Origin: Sphingopyxis yananensis
GTDB taxonomy: Bacteria > Pseudomonadota > Alphaproteobacteria > Sphingomonadales > Sphingomonadaceae
Direction of reading: 5' to 3'
NCBI RefSeq assembly: GCF_020687785.1
Contig: NZ_JAJEWI010000010.1
Coordinates: forward strand, 62,001 to 126,000
Length of the DNA: 64,000 nt
This document shows, in pieces, positions 50,128 to 58,465 of the stretch. The notes under the pieces are model-generated. The model ran no database searches. It saw only the letters and a program-made list of their open reading frames with translations, and was not told the origin of the DNA. The translations under genes and the position numbers were made by a program. The number at the start of each line of letters is the position of its first letter. Positions within the stretch are counted from its first letter, which is position 1.

Positions 50128-51531
50128 GTGTTTAAAGGTTTGAGGCCCATCCTCTATGGCGGACGCGAAGTCTGGCCCTTGGTCGAGGGTGGCAAAGGCG
50201 TATCCGCAACAAACCATCTTTCCAGCGGCGCTTGGGCGGCAGCAGGGGGGATTGGAACCGTATCGGCCGTCAATGCAGACAGCACCGATGCTGATGGTAA
50301 CATCATCCCTCAAATCTATCATGGCGCGACGCGCCGCGAACGTCATGACGAATTGATTCGCTATGGCATCGCTGGCGGCGTGGAGCAGGTTCGCAAAGCG
50401 CATGAGATTGCGAATGGCAAAGGTGCCATCAATATCAACGTGCTGTGGGAAATGGGCGGCGCGCAAGAAATTCTCGAAGGTATTTTGGAACAAACCCCCG
50501 GTTTGGTGACGGGCGTCACCTGCGGCGCGGGTATGCCGTACAAGCTGAGCGAAATCGCTGGGCGGCATAATGTCCTTTATTTGCCGATCGTGTCGTCGGG
50601 CCGTGCTTTTCGTGCTTTGTGGAAGCGGTCGTACCATAAGGTCCCGCATTTGCTGGGCGCGGTTGTGTATGAGGATCCTTGGTTGGCTGGCGGCCATAAT
50701 GGTCTGTCCAATGCCGAAGACCCGTTGAAACCCGAAAATCCGTTCCCCCGCGTAAAGGCGCTGCGCGATGTGATGCGCGGCGAGGGGATTTCGGATGACG
50801 TGCCGATCGTGATGGCTGGCGGCGTCTGGTATCTGCGCGATTGGCAGGATTGGATCGACAATCCGGAACTGGGCCAAATTATTTTCCAATTCGGCACGCG
50901 GCCTTTGCTGACGCAGGAAAGCCCGATTCCGCAAGTGTGGAAAGACCATCTGCGGACATTGCAGGACGGCGACGTCTTGCTGCACCGCTTCTCGCCCACC
51001 GGATTTTATTCCAGCGCCGTGATCAACCCCTTCTTGCGGGATTTGCAGGCACGTTCGGAACGTCAAATCCCGTATAGCAAGCAAGAAGCGGGCGACCATG
51101 TTGTCCAATTGGATGCGGGCGTGAAGGGCAAGAATTTCTGGGTCACGCCGCATGACCGTGACCGCGCCCGTGCGTGGGTGGCGGAAGGATATGTGGTCGC
51201 ATTGAAAACACCGGATAATACAGTGGTGTTTGTGACCGAAACCGACCGCGATATCATCCGCAAGGATCAGACCGATTGCATGGGCTGCTTGTCGCATTGT
51301 GGTTTTTCGTCATGGAAAGACCATGATGATTATACCACGGGATATTTGGCGGACCCGCGCAGCTTCTGTATCCAAAAGACGTTGCAAGATGTCGCGCACA
51401 ACGGAAATATTGATCAAAATCTGATGTTTGCAGGTCATGCGGCCTTTAATTTCAGGACCGATCCATTTTATTCCAACAATTTCACACCAACCGTTCAGCA
51501 GTTGATGGACCGGATTTTGGCTGGCGATTGA
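50128..51531 (+). CDS. Nitronate monooxygenase-like flavin oxidoreductase with Cys-rich tail
   Basis: 467 residues, longer than typical nitronate monooxygenases (about 320-380). FMN-dependent TIM barrel of the 2-nitropropane dioxygenase/YrpB class: NHLSSGAWAAAGGIGTVSAV (region), ININVLWEM, TGVTCGAGMPYKL, VIYEDPWLAGGHNG-like sequence, VPIVMAGGVW and GQIIFQFGTRPLLTQES. The extra C-terminal 120 residues include CMGCLSHCGF (CxxCxxxC), which could bind an iron-sulfur cluster or zinc. GTG 50128 is preceded by GAGG; an in-frame TTG at 50107 lacks a site. The physiological substrate is unknown. Confidence 0.82.
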   Translation: MFKGLRPILYGGREVWPLVEGGKGVSATNHLSSGAWAAAGGIGTVSAVNADSTDADGNIIPQIYHGATRRERHDELIRYGIAGGVEQVRKAHEIANGKGAININVLWEMGGAQEILEGILEQTPGLVTGVTCGAGMPYKLSEIAGRHNVLYLPIVSSGRAFRALWKRSYHKVPHLLGAVVYEDPWLAGGHNGLSNAEDPLKPENPFPRVKALRDVMRGEGISDDVPIVMAGGVWYLRDWQDWIDNPELGQIIFQFGTRPLLTQESPIPQVWKDHLRTLQDGDVLLHRFSPTGFYSSAVINPFLRDLQARSERQIPYSKQEAGDHVVQLDAGVKGKNFWVTPHDRDRARAWVAEGYVVALKTPDNTVVFVTETDRDIIRKDQTDCMGCLSHCGFSSWKDHDDYTTGYLADPRSFCIQKTLQDVAHNGNIDQNLMFAGHAAFNFRTDPFYSNNFTPTVQQLMDRILAGD

Positions 51532-51556
51532 TGCCGTCCTTGCGGTTGTAATATAG

Positions 51557-51591
51557 AAAAAGGCGCCATCCCAACGGACGGCGCCTTTTTT
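51557..51591. terminator. Bidirectional intrinsic terminator
   Basis: AAAAAGGCGCC and GGCGCCTTTTTT form a stem with a 12-base loop, flanked by A- and T-runs, between the flavin oxidoreductase gene and the convergent hydroxyacid dehydrogenase gene. Confidence 0.85.
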
Positions 51592-51652
51592 GTTGTTTTT
51601 GGGAAGGATGATTCCGATCGTTCCGCGCCACCAATGGGTGAGCGCGCGCTGC

Positions 51653-52651
51653 TTACATCCAGCCGTCCAGCACCTGATCGGCGGGACGGTGTCCGTCCAC
51701 CCATGCGCGGATATTGGCGATGACTTTGCTGCCCGATGCCTCGCGCCCTTCGATGGTGGCAGAACCCAGATGCGGCAACAGCACCACATTGTCTAACGCC
51801 AGCAAATCGGGGTCCACGGCGGGTTCATGGGTGTAAACATCCAGCCCAGCCCCCGCGATGCGGCGCACCTTCAAGGCTTCGATCATCGCGCGTTCGTCGA
51901 CAATTTCGCCGCGCGCGGTGTTGATCAAATAGGCGGTCGGTTTCATGGTTGCGATGCGTTTGGCATTGACCATATTTTGCGTTTCGGGCGTGTGCGGACA
52001 GTGCAGCGTGACGACGTCGCTGATCCGCAGCAACGTATCGACGCTGGCGTGATAGCTGGCGCTCAATTCCTCTTCGATCGCGGCGGGCAGGCGTTTGCGG
52101 TTGTGATAATGGATCGACAAGCCAAAGGCGCGGGCGCGGCGGGCCACGGCCAGACCAATGCGTCCCATGCCAATAATGCCCAGCAATTTTCCACCAACAC
52201 GGTGCCCCAACATGGCGCTGGGGGCCCAGCCTTGCCATTGGCCGGACCGCATCAGCTTTTCCCCTTCCGCCAGACGGCGGGGGACAGACAGGATCAGCGC
52301 CATCGTCATATCGGCGGTGTCTTCGGTAAAAACGCCTGGGGTGTTGGTCACCATGATGCCGCGCGCACGGGCGGCAGCCAGATCAATATGATCGACCCCC
52401 GCGCCGAAATTGGCGATCAGCTTTAACCGGTCGCCAGCAGCGTTAATTACCTCCGCATCAATGCGGTCGGTCACGGTCGGAACCAATACGTCGCAGTTCT
52501 GAACGGCCGCGATCAACTCATCCTGCGTGAAGGCATGGTCATGGGCCGACAAGGCCACATCGAACAATTCGGCCATGCGCCCTTCCACGGCAGGCATCAA
52601 TTGGCGGGTGACGATGACGCGCGGGCGTTTGGGTGGTGTTGATTCCGACAT
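51653..52651 (-). CDS. D-2-hydroxyacid dehydrogenase (glyoxylate/hydroxypyruvate reductase type)
   Basis: 332 residues. NAD(P)H-dependent reduction of glyoxylate or hydroxypyruvate, or the reverse. The substrate-binding domain has NFGAGVDHIDLAAARARGI; the nucleotide-binding domain has GIIGMGRIGLAVARRARAFG. Catalytic Arg lies in INTARGEIVDE, Glu in YTHEP and His in LLPHLGSATIE. Start ATG 52651 (MSESTPPK); a longer frame reaches 52699 with no better ribosome site. Probably monocistronic. The hydroxypyruvate-isomerase-like gene is 20 kb away and unlinked. Confidence 0.92.
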   Translation of the reverse strand: MSESTPPKRPRVIVTRQLMPAVEGRMAELFDVALSAHDHAFTQDELIAAVQNCDVLVPTVTDRIDAEVINAAGDRLKLIANFGAGVDHIDLAAARARGIMVTNTPGVFTEDTADMTMALILSVPRRLAEGEKLMRSGQWQGWAPSAMLGHRVGGKLLGIIGMGRIGLAVARRARAFGLSIHYHNRKRLPAAIEEELSASYHASVDTLLRISDVVTLHCPHTPETQNMVNAKRIATMKPTAYLINTARGEIVDERAMIEALKVRRIAGAGLDVYTHEPAVDPDLLALDNVVLLPHLGSATIEGREASGSKVIANIRAWVDGHRPADQVLDGWM

Positions 52652-52776
52652 AAGTTGGGATAGAGCCTGCGCGCAGGCAGGCGTCAAGACGTGACGCACA
52701 GAATATGGCGGAAATTCTTCGCAAAGCGGTTGTTCCGGCTGTTGATAATTGGACCGATTTTTGACACATATAGGCT

Positions 52777-53235
52777 ATGTATTTCCCTAGAATAATCGGC
52801 GTCCTGTTGTTGACCATGACCAGCGTTCCCGCTTTTGCGCAGGCGGAGCGTGAGGTTCCTTATTGGGCGTCCATCAATGTGGATGAAGCGCGTATGCGCA
52901 AAGGGCCATCACCTGCGGTGCCGGTTATTTGGGAATATAACCGGAAATATCTGCCGGTTAAGGTCGTGCAGGTCCATAATGAATGGCGCAAAATTGTGGA
53001 CCCAGATGGTGCCGAAGGGTGGATGGCAGCACGGTTGCTGAGCATTGCGCGCACGGCCATTGTGACAGGCGGAACGCGGGTTATGCGGACATCGCCAGAA
53101 TCAGACGCTAGCATTGCCTACCGTGTTGAGGCGGGGGTTGTTGGTCGCTTGGGGGAATGCCGCAAGGGATTTTGCATGTTGGACGTGAAGGGCCGCAAGG
53201 GTTGGATTGCCGCCGCCCATATCTGGGGCGATTAA
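52777..53235 (+). CDS. Exported SH3-like domain protein
   Basis: 152 residues. A signal peptide (IIGVLLLTMTSVPAFAQA) is followed by two bacterial SH3 repeats of the DUF1058/SH3_4 type: ASINVDEARMRKGPSPAVPV then EWRKIVDPDGAEGWMAARLL, and the second ending DVKGRKGWIAAAHIWGD. These periplasmic domains generally bind peptidoglycan or proteins. Position next to a terminator shows it is a single-gene transcript. Two Cys (CRKGFC) near residue 130 could form a disulfide in the periplasm. Confidence 0.85.
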   Translation: MYFPRIIGVLLLTMTSVPAFAQAEREVPYWASINVDEARMRKGPSPAVPVIWEYNRKYLPVKVVQVHNEWRKIVDPDGAEGWMAARLLSIARTAIVTGGTRVMRTSPESDASIAYRVEAGVVGRLGECRKGFCMLDVKGRKGWIAAAHIWGD

Positions 53236-53268
53236 GGCGGGCCCATATCCGATGAACATATAGGGTAA

Positions 53269-53306
53269 CAAAAAAGGCCGGAACCCGTGGGGAACCGGCC
53301 TTTTTT
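53269..53306. terminator. Bidirectional intrinsic terminator
   Basis: An A-run followed by GGCCGG and its partner CCGGCC followed by TTTTTT, with a 13-base loop, between the SH3 gene and the convergent rcnB-like gene. Confidence 0.85.
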
Positions 53307-53347
53307 GTTAGGCGATGGCAAGGCGAAATGCAGCCATGGCGGGACGC

Positions 53348-53758
53348 TTAGCGGCGGCGGAACATGTCGCGATAGACGCGCACAACCTTGCCATTGCGTT
53401 CATTCACCAACAACAGGTCGTTATAATGGCGGACATAGACCTGATTTTTGTTGGCGCGGGGCAGGCCCCAGCGACTGTCCCAATTTTGACGGTAATTATT
53501 GTTGTAATAATCGCGGCGCAGCGTCGATCCGTTCTGGAAACGTTGATAGGCGAAGGGCGCGCGGAAGTTGCTGTAACGCTGGTCTTGGCGCCAATCGCGC
53601 GTGTTGTTGCGGTTGTTGTCATAGCGATGGTCGCGCTGATTATGCTGGGTGGTGGCCGCATGATCACGATTGTGGGAATTATAGGACGGTTGGGCGCTGG
53701 CAACGGCGGGGACCATCAGAGCAGCGATCAAGCCAGCGGTCAGAATATTTTTCTTCAT
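53348..53758 (-). CDS. RcnB family periplasmic protein
   Basis: 136 residues with a signal peptide (ILTAGLIAALMVPAVASAQ). The mature part is extremely rich in Asn, Arg, Tyr, Asp and His (for example HNRDHAATTQHNQRDHRYD). It ends in the RcnB domain (NKNQVYVRHYNDLLLVNERNGKVVRVY, quoted as a region). E. coli RcnB is a periplasmic factor in nickel/cobalt homeostasis; here the role is inferred from the family only. It is preceded at 125-141 bp by the period-10 TGCGACA repeat also found before the EF-hand gene, suggesting joint control by the response regulator at 34936. A GGATGATAAG site precedes the ATG. Confidence 0.85.
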   Translation of the reverse strand: MKKNILTAGLIAALMVPAVASAQPSYNSHNRDHAATTQHNQRDHRYDNNRNNTRDWRQDQRYSNFRAPFAYQRFQNGSTLRRDYYNNNYRQNWDSRWGLPRANKNQVYVRHYNDLLLVNERNGKVVRVYRDMFRRR

Positions 53759-53882
53759 CTTATCATCCTTTCAAACCGTTGCCGGTGGAGGGGAAGCGGG
53801 AGGGGGAACCCAGCGACCATTTCTGTCTAGATGATTCGATTTGAACAAAATCAGAATGCTTTGTTTATCTGTTGGACATCAT

Positions 53883-53899
53883 TGTCGCATTGTGTCGCA
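53883..53899. promoter_or_regulatory. TGCGACA direct repeat upstream of rcnB-like gene
   Basis: Read on the minus strand, TGCGACA occurs at 53899-53893 and 53889-53883, with a 10-bp period, as upstream of the EF-hand gene (34047-34063). In both places the second copy is followed by AT. It lies between the thiolase terminator and the rcnB-like start. Probably a two-component regulator site. Confidence 0.5.
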
Positions 53900-53919
53900 A
53901 ACTATGATGACCAAAACAG

Positions 53920-53957
53920 AATAAGGGCCGCTGCGTGGTGACGCAGCGGCCCTTATT
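53920..53957. terminator. Strong 17-bp hairpin after thiolase gene
   Basis: AATAAGGGCCGCTGCGT pairs perfectly with ACGCAGCGGCCCTTATT around a GGTG loop, 18 bp beyond the thiolase stop. On the minus strand it is followed by CTGTTTTGG, a weak U-run. Confidence 0.8.
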
Positions 53958-53975
53958 CGGATAAGCTGAATAGCT

Positions 53976-55163
53976 TTAGATCAGTTCAATCGCCACCGCT
54001 GTGGCTTCGCCGCCGCCAATGCACAGGCTAGCAACGCCGCGCTTTTTGCCATGGCGCTTCAAGGCGGCGATCAGCGTTACGATGATACGCAGGCCGCTGG
54101 CACCCAGTGGGTGACCCAGTGCGGTCGCGCCGCCATGCACGTTGATTTTGTCATGTGGAATACCAATGTCCTTCATCGCGAACATAGCGACGCAGGCAAA
54201 GGCTTCATTGATTTCGAACAGATCGACATCGTCGACGCTCCAGCCTGCATTTTCCAGCAATTTGTTGATCGCACCGACGGGGGCAATGGTGAAATCCTTG
54301 GGTTCTTGGGCATGGGCTGAAAAAGCCACCAGCTTGGCAACCGGCGTCAGGCCCTTGGCTTCGGCATAGGATTGGCGTGTCACCACGGCAGCCGCTGCAC
54401 CGTCCGAAATCGACGAGCTGGTGGCAGCGGTAATCGTGCCGTCCTTGGCGAAAGCGGCGCGCAAGGTTGGGATTTTGGCGGCATTGCCGCGACCAGGCTG
54501 TTCGTCGGTGTCGACAATCATCTCGCCCTTGCGGCTTTTCACCGTGACAGGGGTGATTTCGTCGGCAAAAGCGCCAGCGGCGATGGCGGCTTGCGCGCGT
54601 TCCAGCGAAGCGATGGAATAATTGTCCATATCTTCACGGGTCAGGCCATAATCATTGGCGGTATCTTGGGCGAATGTGCCCATCGCGCGGCCAGCGTCAT
54701 AGGCGTCTTCGAGGCCATCCAAGAACATATGGTCATAGATGGTGTCATGGCCGATGCGGGCACCCGAACGATGCTTGGTCATCACATAAGGTGCGTTGGT
54801 CATCGATTCCATGCCGCCAGCAATGGCGAGGTCGATGCTGCCTGCCATCAACGCTTCGGCGGCCATGATGACCGTTTGCATGCCCGACCCGCAAACCTTG
54901 TTGACGGTTGTGGCCTGAACCGAAGTGGGCAAGCCAGCCTTGATCGCAACCTGACGGGCAGGGGCCTGACCCAAGCCAGCGGGCAGAACGTTGCCAACAT
55001 AAATGCGTTTGACGTCCGCACCGTTAATACCGGCGCGCTCAACCGCCGCTTGCACCGCCACGGCGCCCAGTTCGGTAGCCGAGACATCAGAGAACACGCC
55101 TTGCATCCCGCCCATGGGCGTGCGTGCGTATGACAGGAAAACAATGGGATCGGCTGTGGACAT
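53976..55163 (-). CDS. Acetyl-CoA acetyltransferase (thiolase)
   Basis: 395 residues, biosynthetic-type thiolase that condenses two acetyl-CoA to acetoacetyl-CoA or the reverse. The active-site Cys91 lies in NKVCGSGMQTV. The catalytic His and second Cys are in GGATALGHPLGASG and SLCIGGGEATA. NEAFA is present in the middle. The sequence resembles phaA/atoB-type enzymes used in ketogenesis, PHB or degradation. No phaB or phaC is adjacent, so the pathway cannot be assigned. Single gene followed by the strong hairpin at 53920. The convergent rcnB-like promoter region lies downstream of it. Confidence 0.94.
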   Translation of the reverse strand: MSTADPIVFLSYARTPMGGMQGVFSDVSATELGAVAVQAAVERAGINGADVKRIYVGNVLPAGLGQAPARQVAIKAGLPTSVQATTVNKVCGSGMQTVIMAAEALMAGSIDLAIAGGMESMTNAPYVMTKHRSGARIGHDTIYDHMFLDGLEDAYDAGRAMGTFAQDTANDYGLTREDMDNYSIASLERAQAAIAAGAFADEITPVTVKSRKGEMIVDTDEQPGRGNAAKIPTLRAAFAKDGTITAATSSSISDGAAAAVVTRQSYAEAKGLTPVAKLVAFSAHAQEPKDFTIAPVGAINKLLENAGWSVDDVDLFEINEAFACVAMFAMKDIGIPHDKINVHGGATALGHPLGASGLRIIVTLIAALKRHGKKRGVASLCIGGGEATAVAIELI

Positions 55164-55327
55164 GGTATCGGACCTCCAGAGAATGATATTTTGAAGGGCG
55201 ATTAGCAGCTTTTGCTGCGGTTGCGAAATGGAAATGCGATGGGGTGCCTGTCAGTTTCGTCTTGAAACCAACGGCTGGGCATGATGTTGTTGGATATCAG
55301 CACAAGATAAAATTGGGGGAGTGGGAC

Positions 55328-56782
55328 ATGGCAACATCGGTATCGCAGAATGACGCAGCGGAAACATCGCGTATGCAACAGATTTTGTTAAAGCAGCGGG
55401 CCAGTTTTACCGCCGCCTTACCAGAGGATTTATCGGTTCGCTCTGATCGAATACAGCGGGCGATTGCCTTATTAGTTGATCATGCCGATGCTTTTGCCAA
55501 AGCGGCGAGTGAAGATTTTGGGCATCGCAGCCGCGATCAAACGTTGATGACCGATATTATGCCCGCGATTGGCGCGCTGAAACATGCCCAAAAACATATG
55601 AAATCATGGTCTAAGGGTGAAAAGCGCAAGCCGACTTTCCCGCTGGGCTTGTTGGGGGCCAAGGCCAATGTTGTGTACCAGCCCAAGGGTGTGGTGGGCG
55701 TGGTCAGCCCATGGAACTTCCCTGTCGGGATGGTCTTTGTGCCGATGGCGGGCATTTTGGCGGCGGGCAACCGTGCGATGATCAAGCCCAGTGAATTTAC
55801 CGAAAATGTGTCCGATTTGATGGCGCAATTGGTGCCGCAATATTTTGACGACAGCGAAATGGCGGTGTTTACAGGGGGCAGCGACATTGGGGTCGCTTTT
55901 TCCAAACTGCCTTTTGACCATTTAATCTTTACTGGTGCGACCAGCGTAGGGCGGCATATTATGCGGGCCGCGGCGGACAATCTAGTGCCGGTCACGCTGG
56001 AATTGGGCGGAAAATCGCCGACCTTTATTGGTCGCAGCGCGGACCACGAATTGGCGGGCCAACGCGTGGCGATGGGCAAGTTGATGAATGCGGGGCAAAT
56101 TTGTCTGGCGCCCGATTATTTGCTGGTTGCCGAAGATCAGGAATCGAGCATGATCGATGCCGTGACGCGCGGCGCGGCGGCCCTTTATCCCACCATGTTG
56201 CATAATGATGATTATACCTCTGTGGTGAATGGTCGAAATCATGATCGGCTGATGTCCTATCTGGCCGATGCCCGCGAAAAAGGGGCCGAGGTGATTGAGG
56301 TTAATCCCGCTCAAGAAGATTTCTCTACGGCCAACGGCCATAAAATGCCGCTGCACATCATCCGCAATCCTACCGATGATATGAAGGTGATGCAGGACGA
56401 GATTTTCGGACCAATTCTGCCGGTGAAAACTTACCGCGATATCAACGAAGCGATTGATTATGTGAACGCGCATGATCGGCCCTTGGGCCTATATTATTTT
56501 GGCACCGACAAAAGCGAGGAAGATCATGTCCTTGGCCGTACCATTTCGGGCGGGGTTACGGTGAATGACGTCTTGTTCCACAATGCTATGGAAGATCTGC
56601 CCTTTGGCGGTGTTGGTCCGTCCGGCATGGGCAATTATCATGGACATGACGGGTTCAAAACCTTCAGCCATGCACGCGCCGTTTATAAGCAACCGAAAAT
56701 GGATGTGGCGGGTATGGCGGGCTTGAAGCCCCCCTATGGTTCAGTCACCGCCAAGACATTGGCGCGGCAGTTGAAAAAATGA
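55328..56782 (+). CDS. Coniferyl-aldehyde dehydrogenase-like enzyme
   Basis: 484 residues, aldehyde dehydrogenase superfamily of the CalB type (coniferyl aldehyde to ferulate). GVVGVVSPWNFPVGMVFVPM, FTGATSVGRHIM, catalytic Glu in VTLELGGKSPTF and catalytic Cys in MNAGQICLAPDYLLV. The lack of an N-terminal NAD-arm sequence of the AstD type and the compact C-terminus (PFGGVGPSGMGNYHGHDGFKTFSH, quoted as a region) fit this subgroup. ATG 55328 has GGGGGAG upstream; an in-frame TTG/ATG at 55244 is less likely. Broad activity on aromatic or fatty aldehydes is known in the family, so the substrate is uncertain. Confidence 0.85.
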   Translation: MATSVSQNDAAETSRMQQILLKQRASFTAALPEDLSVRSDRIQRAIALLVDHADAFAKAASEDFGHRSRDQTLMTDIMPAIGALKHAQKHMKSWSKGEKRKPTFPLGLLGAKANVVYQPKGVVGVVSPWNFPVGMVFVPMAGILAAGNRAMIKPSEFTENVSDLMAQLVPQYFDDSEMAVFTGGSDIGVAFSKLPFDHLIFTGATSVGRHIMRAAADNLVPVTLELGGKSPTFIGRSADHELAGQRVAMGKLMNAGQICLAPDYLLVAEDQESSMIDAVTRGAAALYPTMLHNDDYTSVVNGRNHDRLMSYLADAREKGAEVIEVNPAQEDFSTANGHKMPLHIIRNPTDDMKVMQDEIFGPILPVKTYRDINEAIDYVNAHDRPLGLYYFGTDKSEEDHVLGRTISGGVTVNDVLFHNAMEDLPFGGVGPSGMGNYHGHDGFKTFSHARAVYKQPKMDVAGMAGLKPPYGSVTAKTLARQLKK

Positions 56783-56810
56783 CGCGCCAGCATCGGGGCG
56801 GCGCGTCATT
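56778..56810. terminator. Hairpin overlapping the CalB-like stop codon
   Basis: AATGACGCGCC pairs perfectly with GGCGCGTCATT across an 11-base loop. The left arm includes the stop codon (56780-56782). It separates the aldehyde dehydrogenase gene from the convergent transporter gene. Confidence 0.7.
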
Positions 56811-56848
56811 CTAGGTCCTGTAACGAAAAATGTTTGGGGGCGGGCGGC

Positions 56849-57967
56849 TTATTTGCGGCCCGCCACATCAATATCCTTGCCCAGCAAAGTTTGAACATAA
56901 ACGCGCTGAATCAACACAAAAACCACCACGGTCAGGGGGGCGGCCAGCAATACGCCCATTGTACCGAACAACAAGCCAGCCGCGATAACGGCAAATAGCA
57001 AGACGGCGGGGGGCACGTTGACGGCTTGTTTTTGAATCATAGGTTGCAGGAAATTGCCCTGCAATTGCTGAATGATTAAATATAGCAATAAGGTCCATAG
57101 CGCGGTGATGGGCGAAACGGTAAAGGCCAATAGCACGGCTGGCAGGCCAGCAATGATCGGGCCGATCATGGGAATGACATCCAGCAATCCAGCCAGCAAG
57201 CCAAGACCCGCTGCGGCCGGAACGCCCAGCAATTCTAACCCCGCCCATGTAAAAGCGACGATGACCAGCGACGAGACAGATTGTCCCAGCATCCAACCGC
57301 GCAGGCCATGGGAAATATCATCCAATGCCAAATCTGCGGTTTTGACGGCTGGCTTTGGCAGCAGCAACAACAGCCCCCGACGATAGGTTGCAGGGTCACT
57401 GGCCAAGAAAATGGCACCGACCAGCACCAACACCAGATCGGCCAAGCTGCTGCCAGCGGCCAAAGCATAGCCGCCTGCTTGGGACAAGATTTGGCTAATG
57501 TCGTTGCTGCTGACAGATGTCAGCTCGCGGGCCTTGTCGCCCCAGCCAAAACGGTCGAGAAAATTTTCGACATTGGTCACCGCGCCGGGGATGCTGTCTT
57601 GGATGGTGTCGATCTGTCCGGCCAGTTGTGAACCGAACAGCGTGAACGCCGCTGCGATAATGGCGATCAAGCTGATCACCGATAGGGTCAGGGCGATACC
57701 GCGCCCCAATTTCAAGTGGCGGCATAATACAGACGCGATGGTGTCGAATATCGAACCAATCACCACCGCCGCAAAAACCAGCATGAAGAAACGGGTCAAT
57801 TCAATCATGACCAATGCCGAACCCAATATGCCCAGCACAATCAGCGTGGCGATGGCAATTTGCCCATAGGGCAGATGCGTGGTTGCCGCATTGGCGACCC
57901 TTATGGGGTCGGCCACGGCGGCGGGAGTGTCGGCGGGCGGGCGCGGTGGCGGTTGGTCATTGATCAT
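56849..57967 (-). CDS. AI-2E family (PerM-like) transporter
   Basis: 372 residues, inner-membrane protein with about eight hydrophobic segments. The N-terminal pair is separated from the rest by a soluble region, as in the AI-2E/UPF0118 family, whose members include TqsA and several ion exchangers. Motifs seen: LGRGIALTLSVISLIAIIAAAF, GLLDVIPMIGPIIAGLPAVLLAF (region) and QLQGNFLQPMIQKQAVNVPP, the last two being the family's most conserved blocks. Start ATG 57967 was chosen from the Pro-rich cytosolic lead; a longer frame upstream has no support. No ribosome site is obvious. Cargo unknown. Confidence 0.85.
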   Translation of the reverse strand: MINDQPPPRPPADTPAAVADPIRVANAATTHLPYGQIAIATLIVLGILGSALVMIELTRFFMLVFAAVVIGSIFDTIASVLCRHLKLGRGIALTLSVISLIAIIAAAFTLFGSQLAGQIDTIQDSIPGAVTNVENFLDRFGWGDKARELTSVSSNDISQILSQAGGYALAAGSSLADLVLVLVGAIFLASDPATYRRGLLLLLPKPAVKTADLALDDISHGLRGWMLGQSVSSLVIVAFTWAGLELLGVPAAAGLGLLAGLLDVIPMIGPIIAGLPAVLLAFTVSPITALWTLLLYLIIQQLQGNFLQPMIQKQAVNVPPAVLLFAVIAAGLLFGTMGVLLAAPLTVVVFVLIQRVYVQTLLGKDIDVAGRK

Positions 57968-58180
57968 AAACAAGAGTTTATAGAAAGCGTGGCGGCAGAC
58001 AAGCGGACAGTTTGAAGCACTAAGTCCACTATGGAGGGGTGGGGGAGGGATGCGAAATGTGAATTTTTTTATGTTTATGCAGATATTTGTCACATTTGGG
58101 CTAGACGAGTCACTCGGCCTGTGGCAACGGCGTCTCACGACATCGGAACGGCGGAAACGCCAACAGATGAACGTCCACGT

Positions 58181-58265
58181 GCCCCTGTGGTGAAATTGGT
58201 AGACGCGCCGCACTCAAAATGCGGTTCTGAAAGGAGTGCTGGTTCGAGTCCGGCCAGGGGCACCA
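58181..58265 (+). tRNA. tRNA-Leu (CAA anticodon)
   Basis: Acceptor stem GCCCCTG (58181-58187) pairs with CAGGGGC (58255-58261); encoded CCA at 58263-58265. Anticodon loop CTCAAAA in stem CCGCA/TGCGG gives CAA, reading the UUG codon. Long variable arm and the T-loop GGTTCGAGTCC are as expected for leucine tRNA. Isolated between the transporter gene and an alcohol dehydrogenase gene. No integrase or attachment duplication was seen next to it. Confidence 0.96.
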
Positions 58266-58410
58266 TTTGTTCTTATCAAGAACAATCAAACCGCTCTCTT
58301 AAAAATCATTTCATCATATTGAACATGCTTGGTTGCCTATCGGCAATGCATGGCGGTGCATTTGCCGCGCTGCGCGGCGAGAAATCATCTCTTTTGAACA
58401 TAAGAAATCA

Positions 58411-58447
58411 AAGAAGACGGCAGCAATGAAGCTGCCATCTTCTTTTT
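58411..58447. terminator. Bidirectional hairpin between tRNA-Leu and dehydrogenase gene
   Basis: AAGAAGACGGCAGC, loop AATGAA, GCTGCCATCTTCTT with one mismatch, then TTT. It can end transcripts from either side. Confidence 0.75.
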
Positions 58448-58465
58448 CGACTGTTGCCCTAGGCG

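Noticed and set aside
50056..51297. 413-codon minus-strand ORF
   Set aside because: Antisense shadow of the nitronate-monooxygenase-like gene, no motif.
54372..55133. 253-codon plus-strand ORF opposite the thiolase
   Set aside because: Antisense shadow; thiolase active-site motifs are in the minus strand.
58031..58429. 132-codon plus-strand ORF
   Set aside because: Runs across the tRNA-Leu gene and a terminator; not a protein gene.
58181..58465. tRNA-Leu as an integration site of a genomic island
   Set aside because: No integrase gene and no repeat of the tRNA 3' end was seen in the window.
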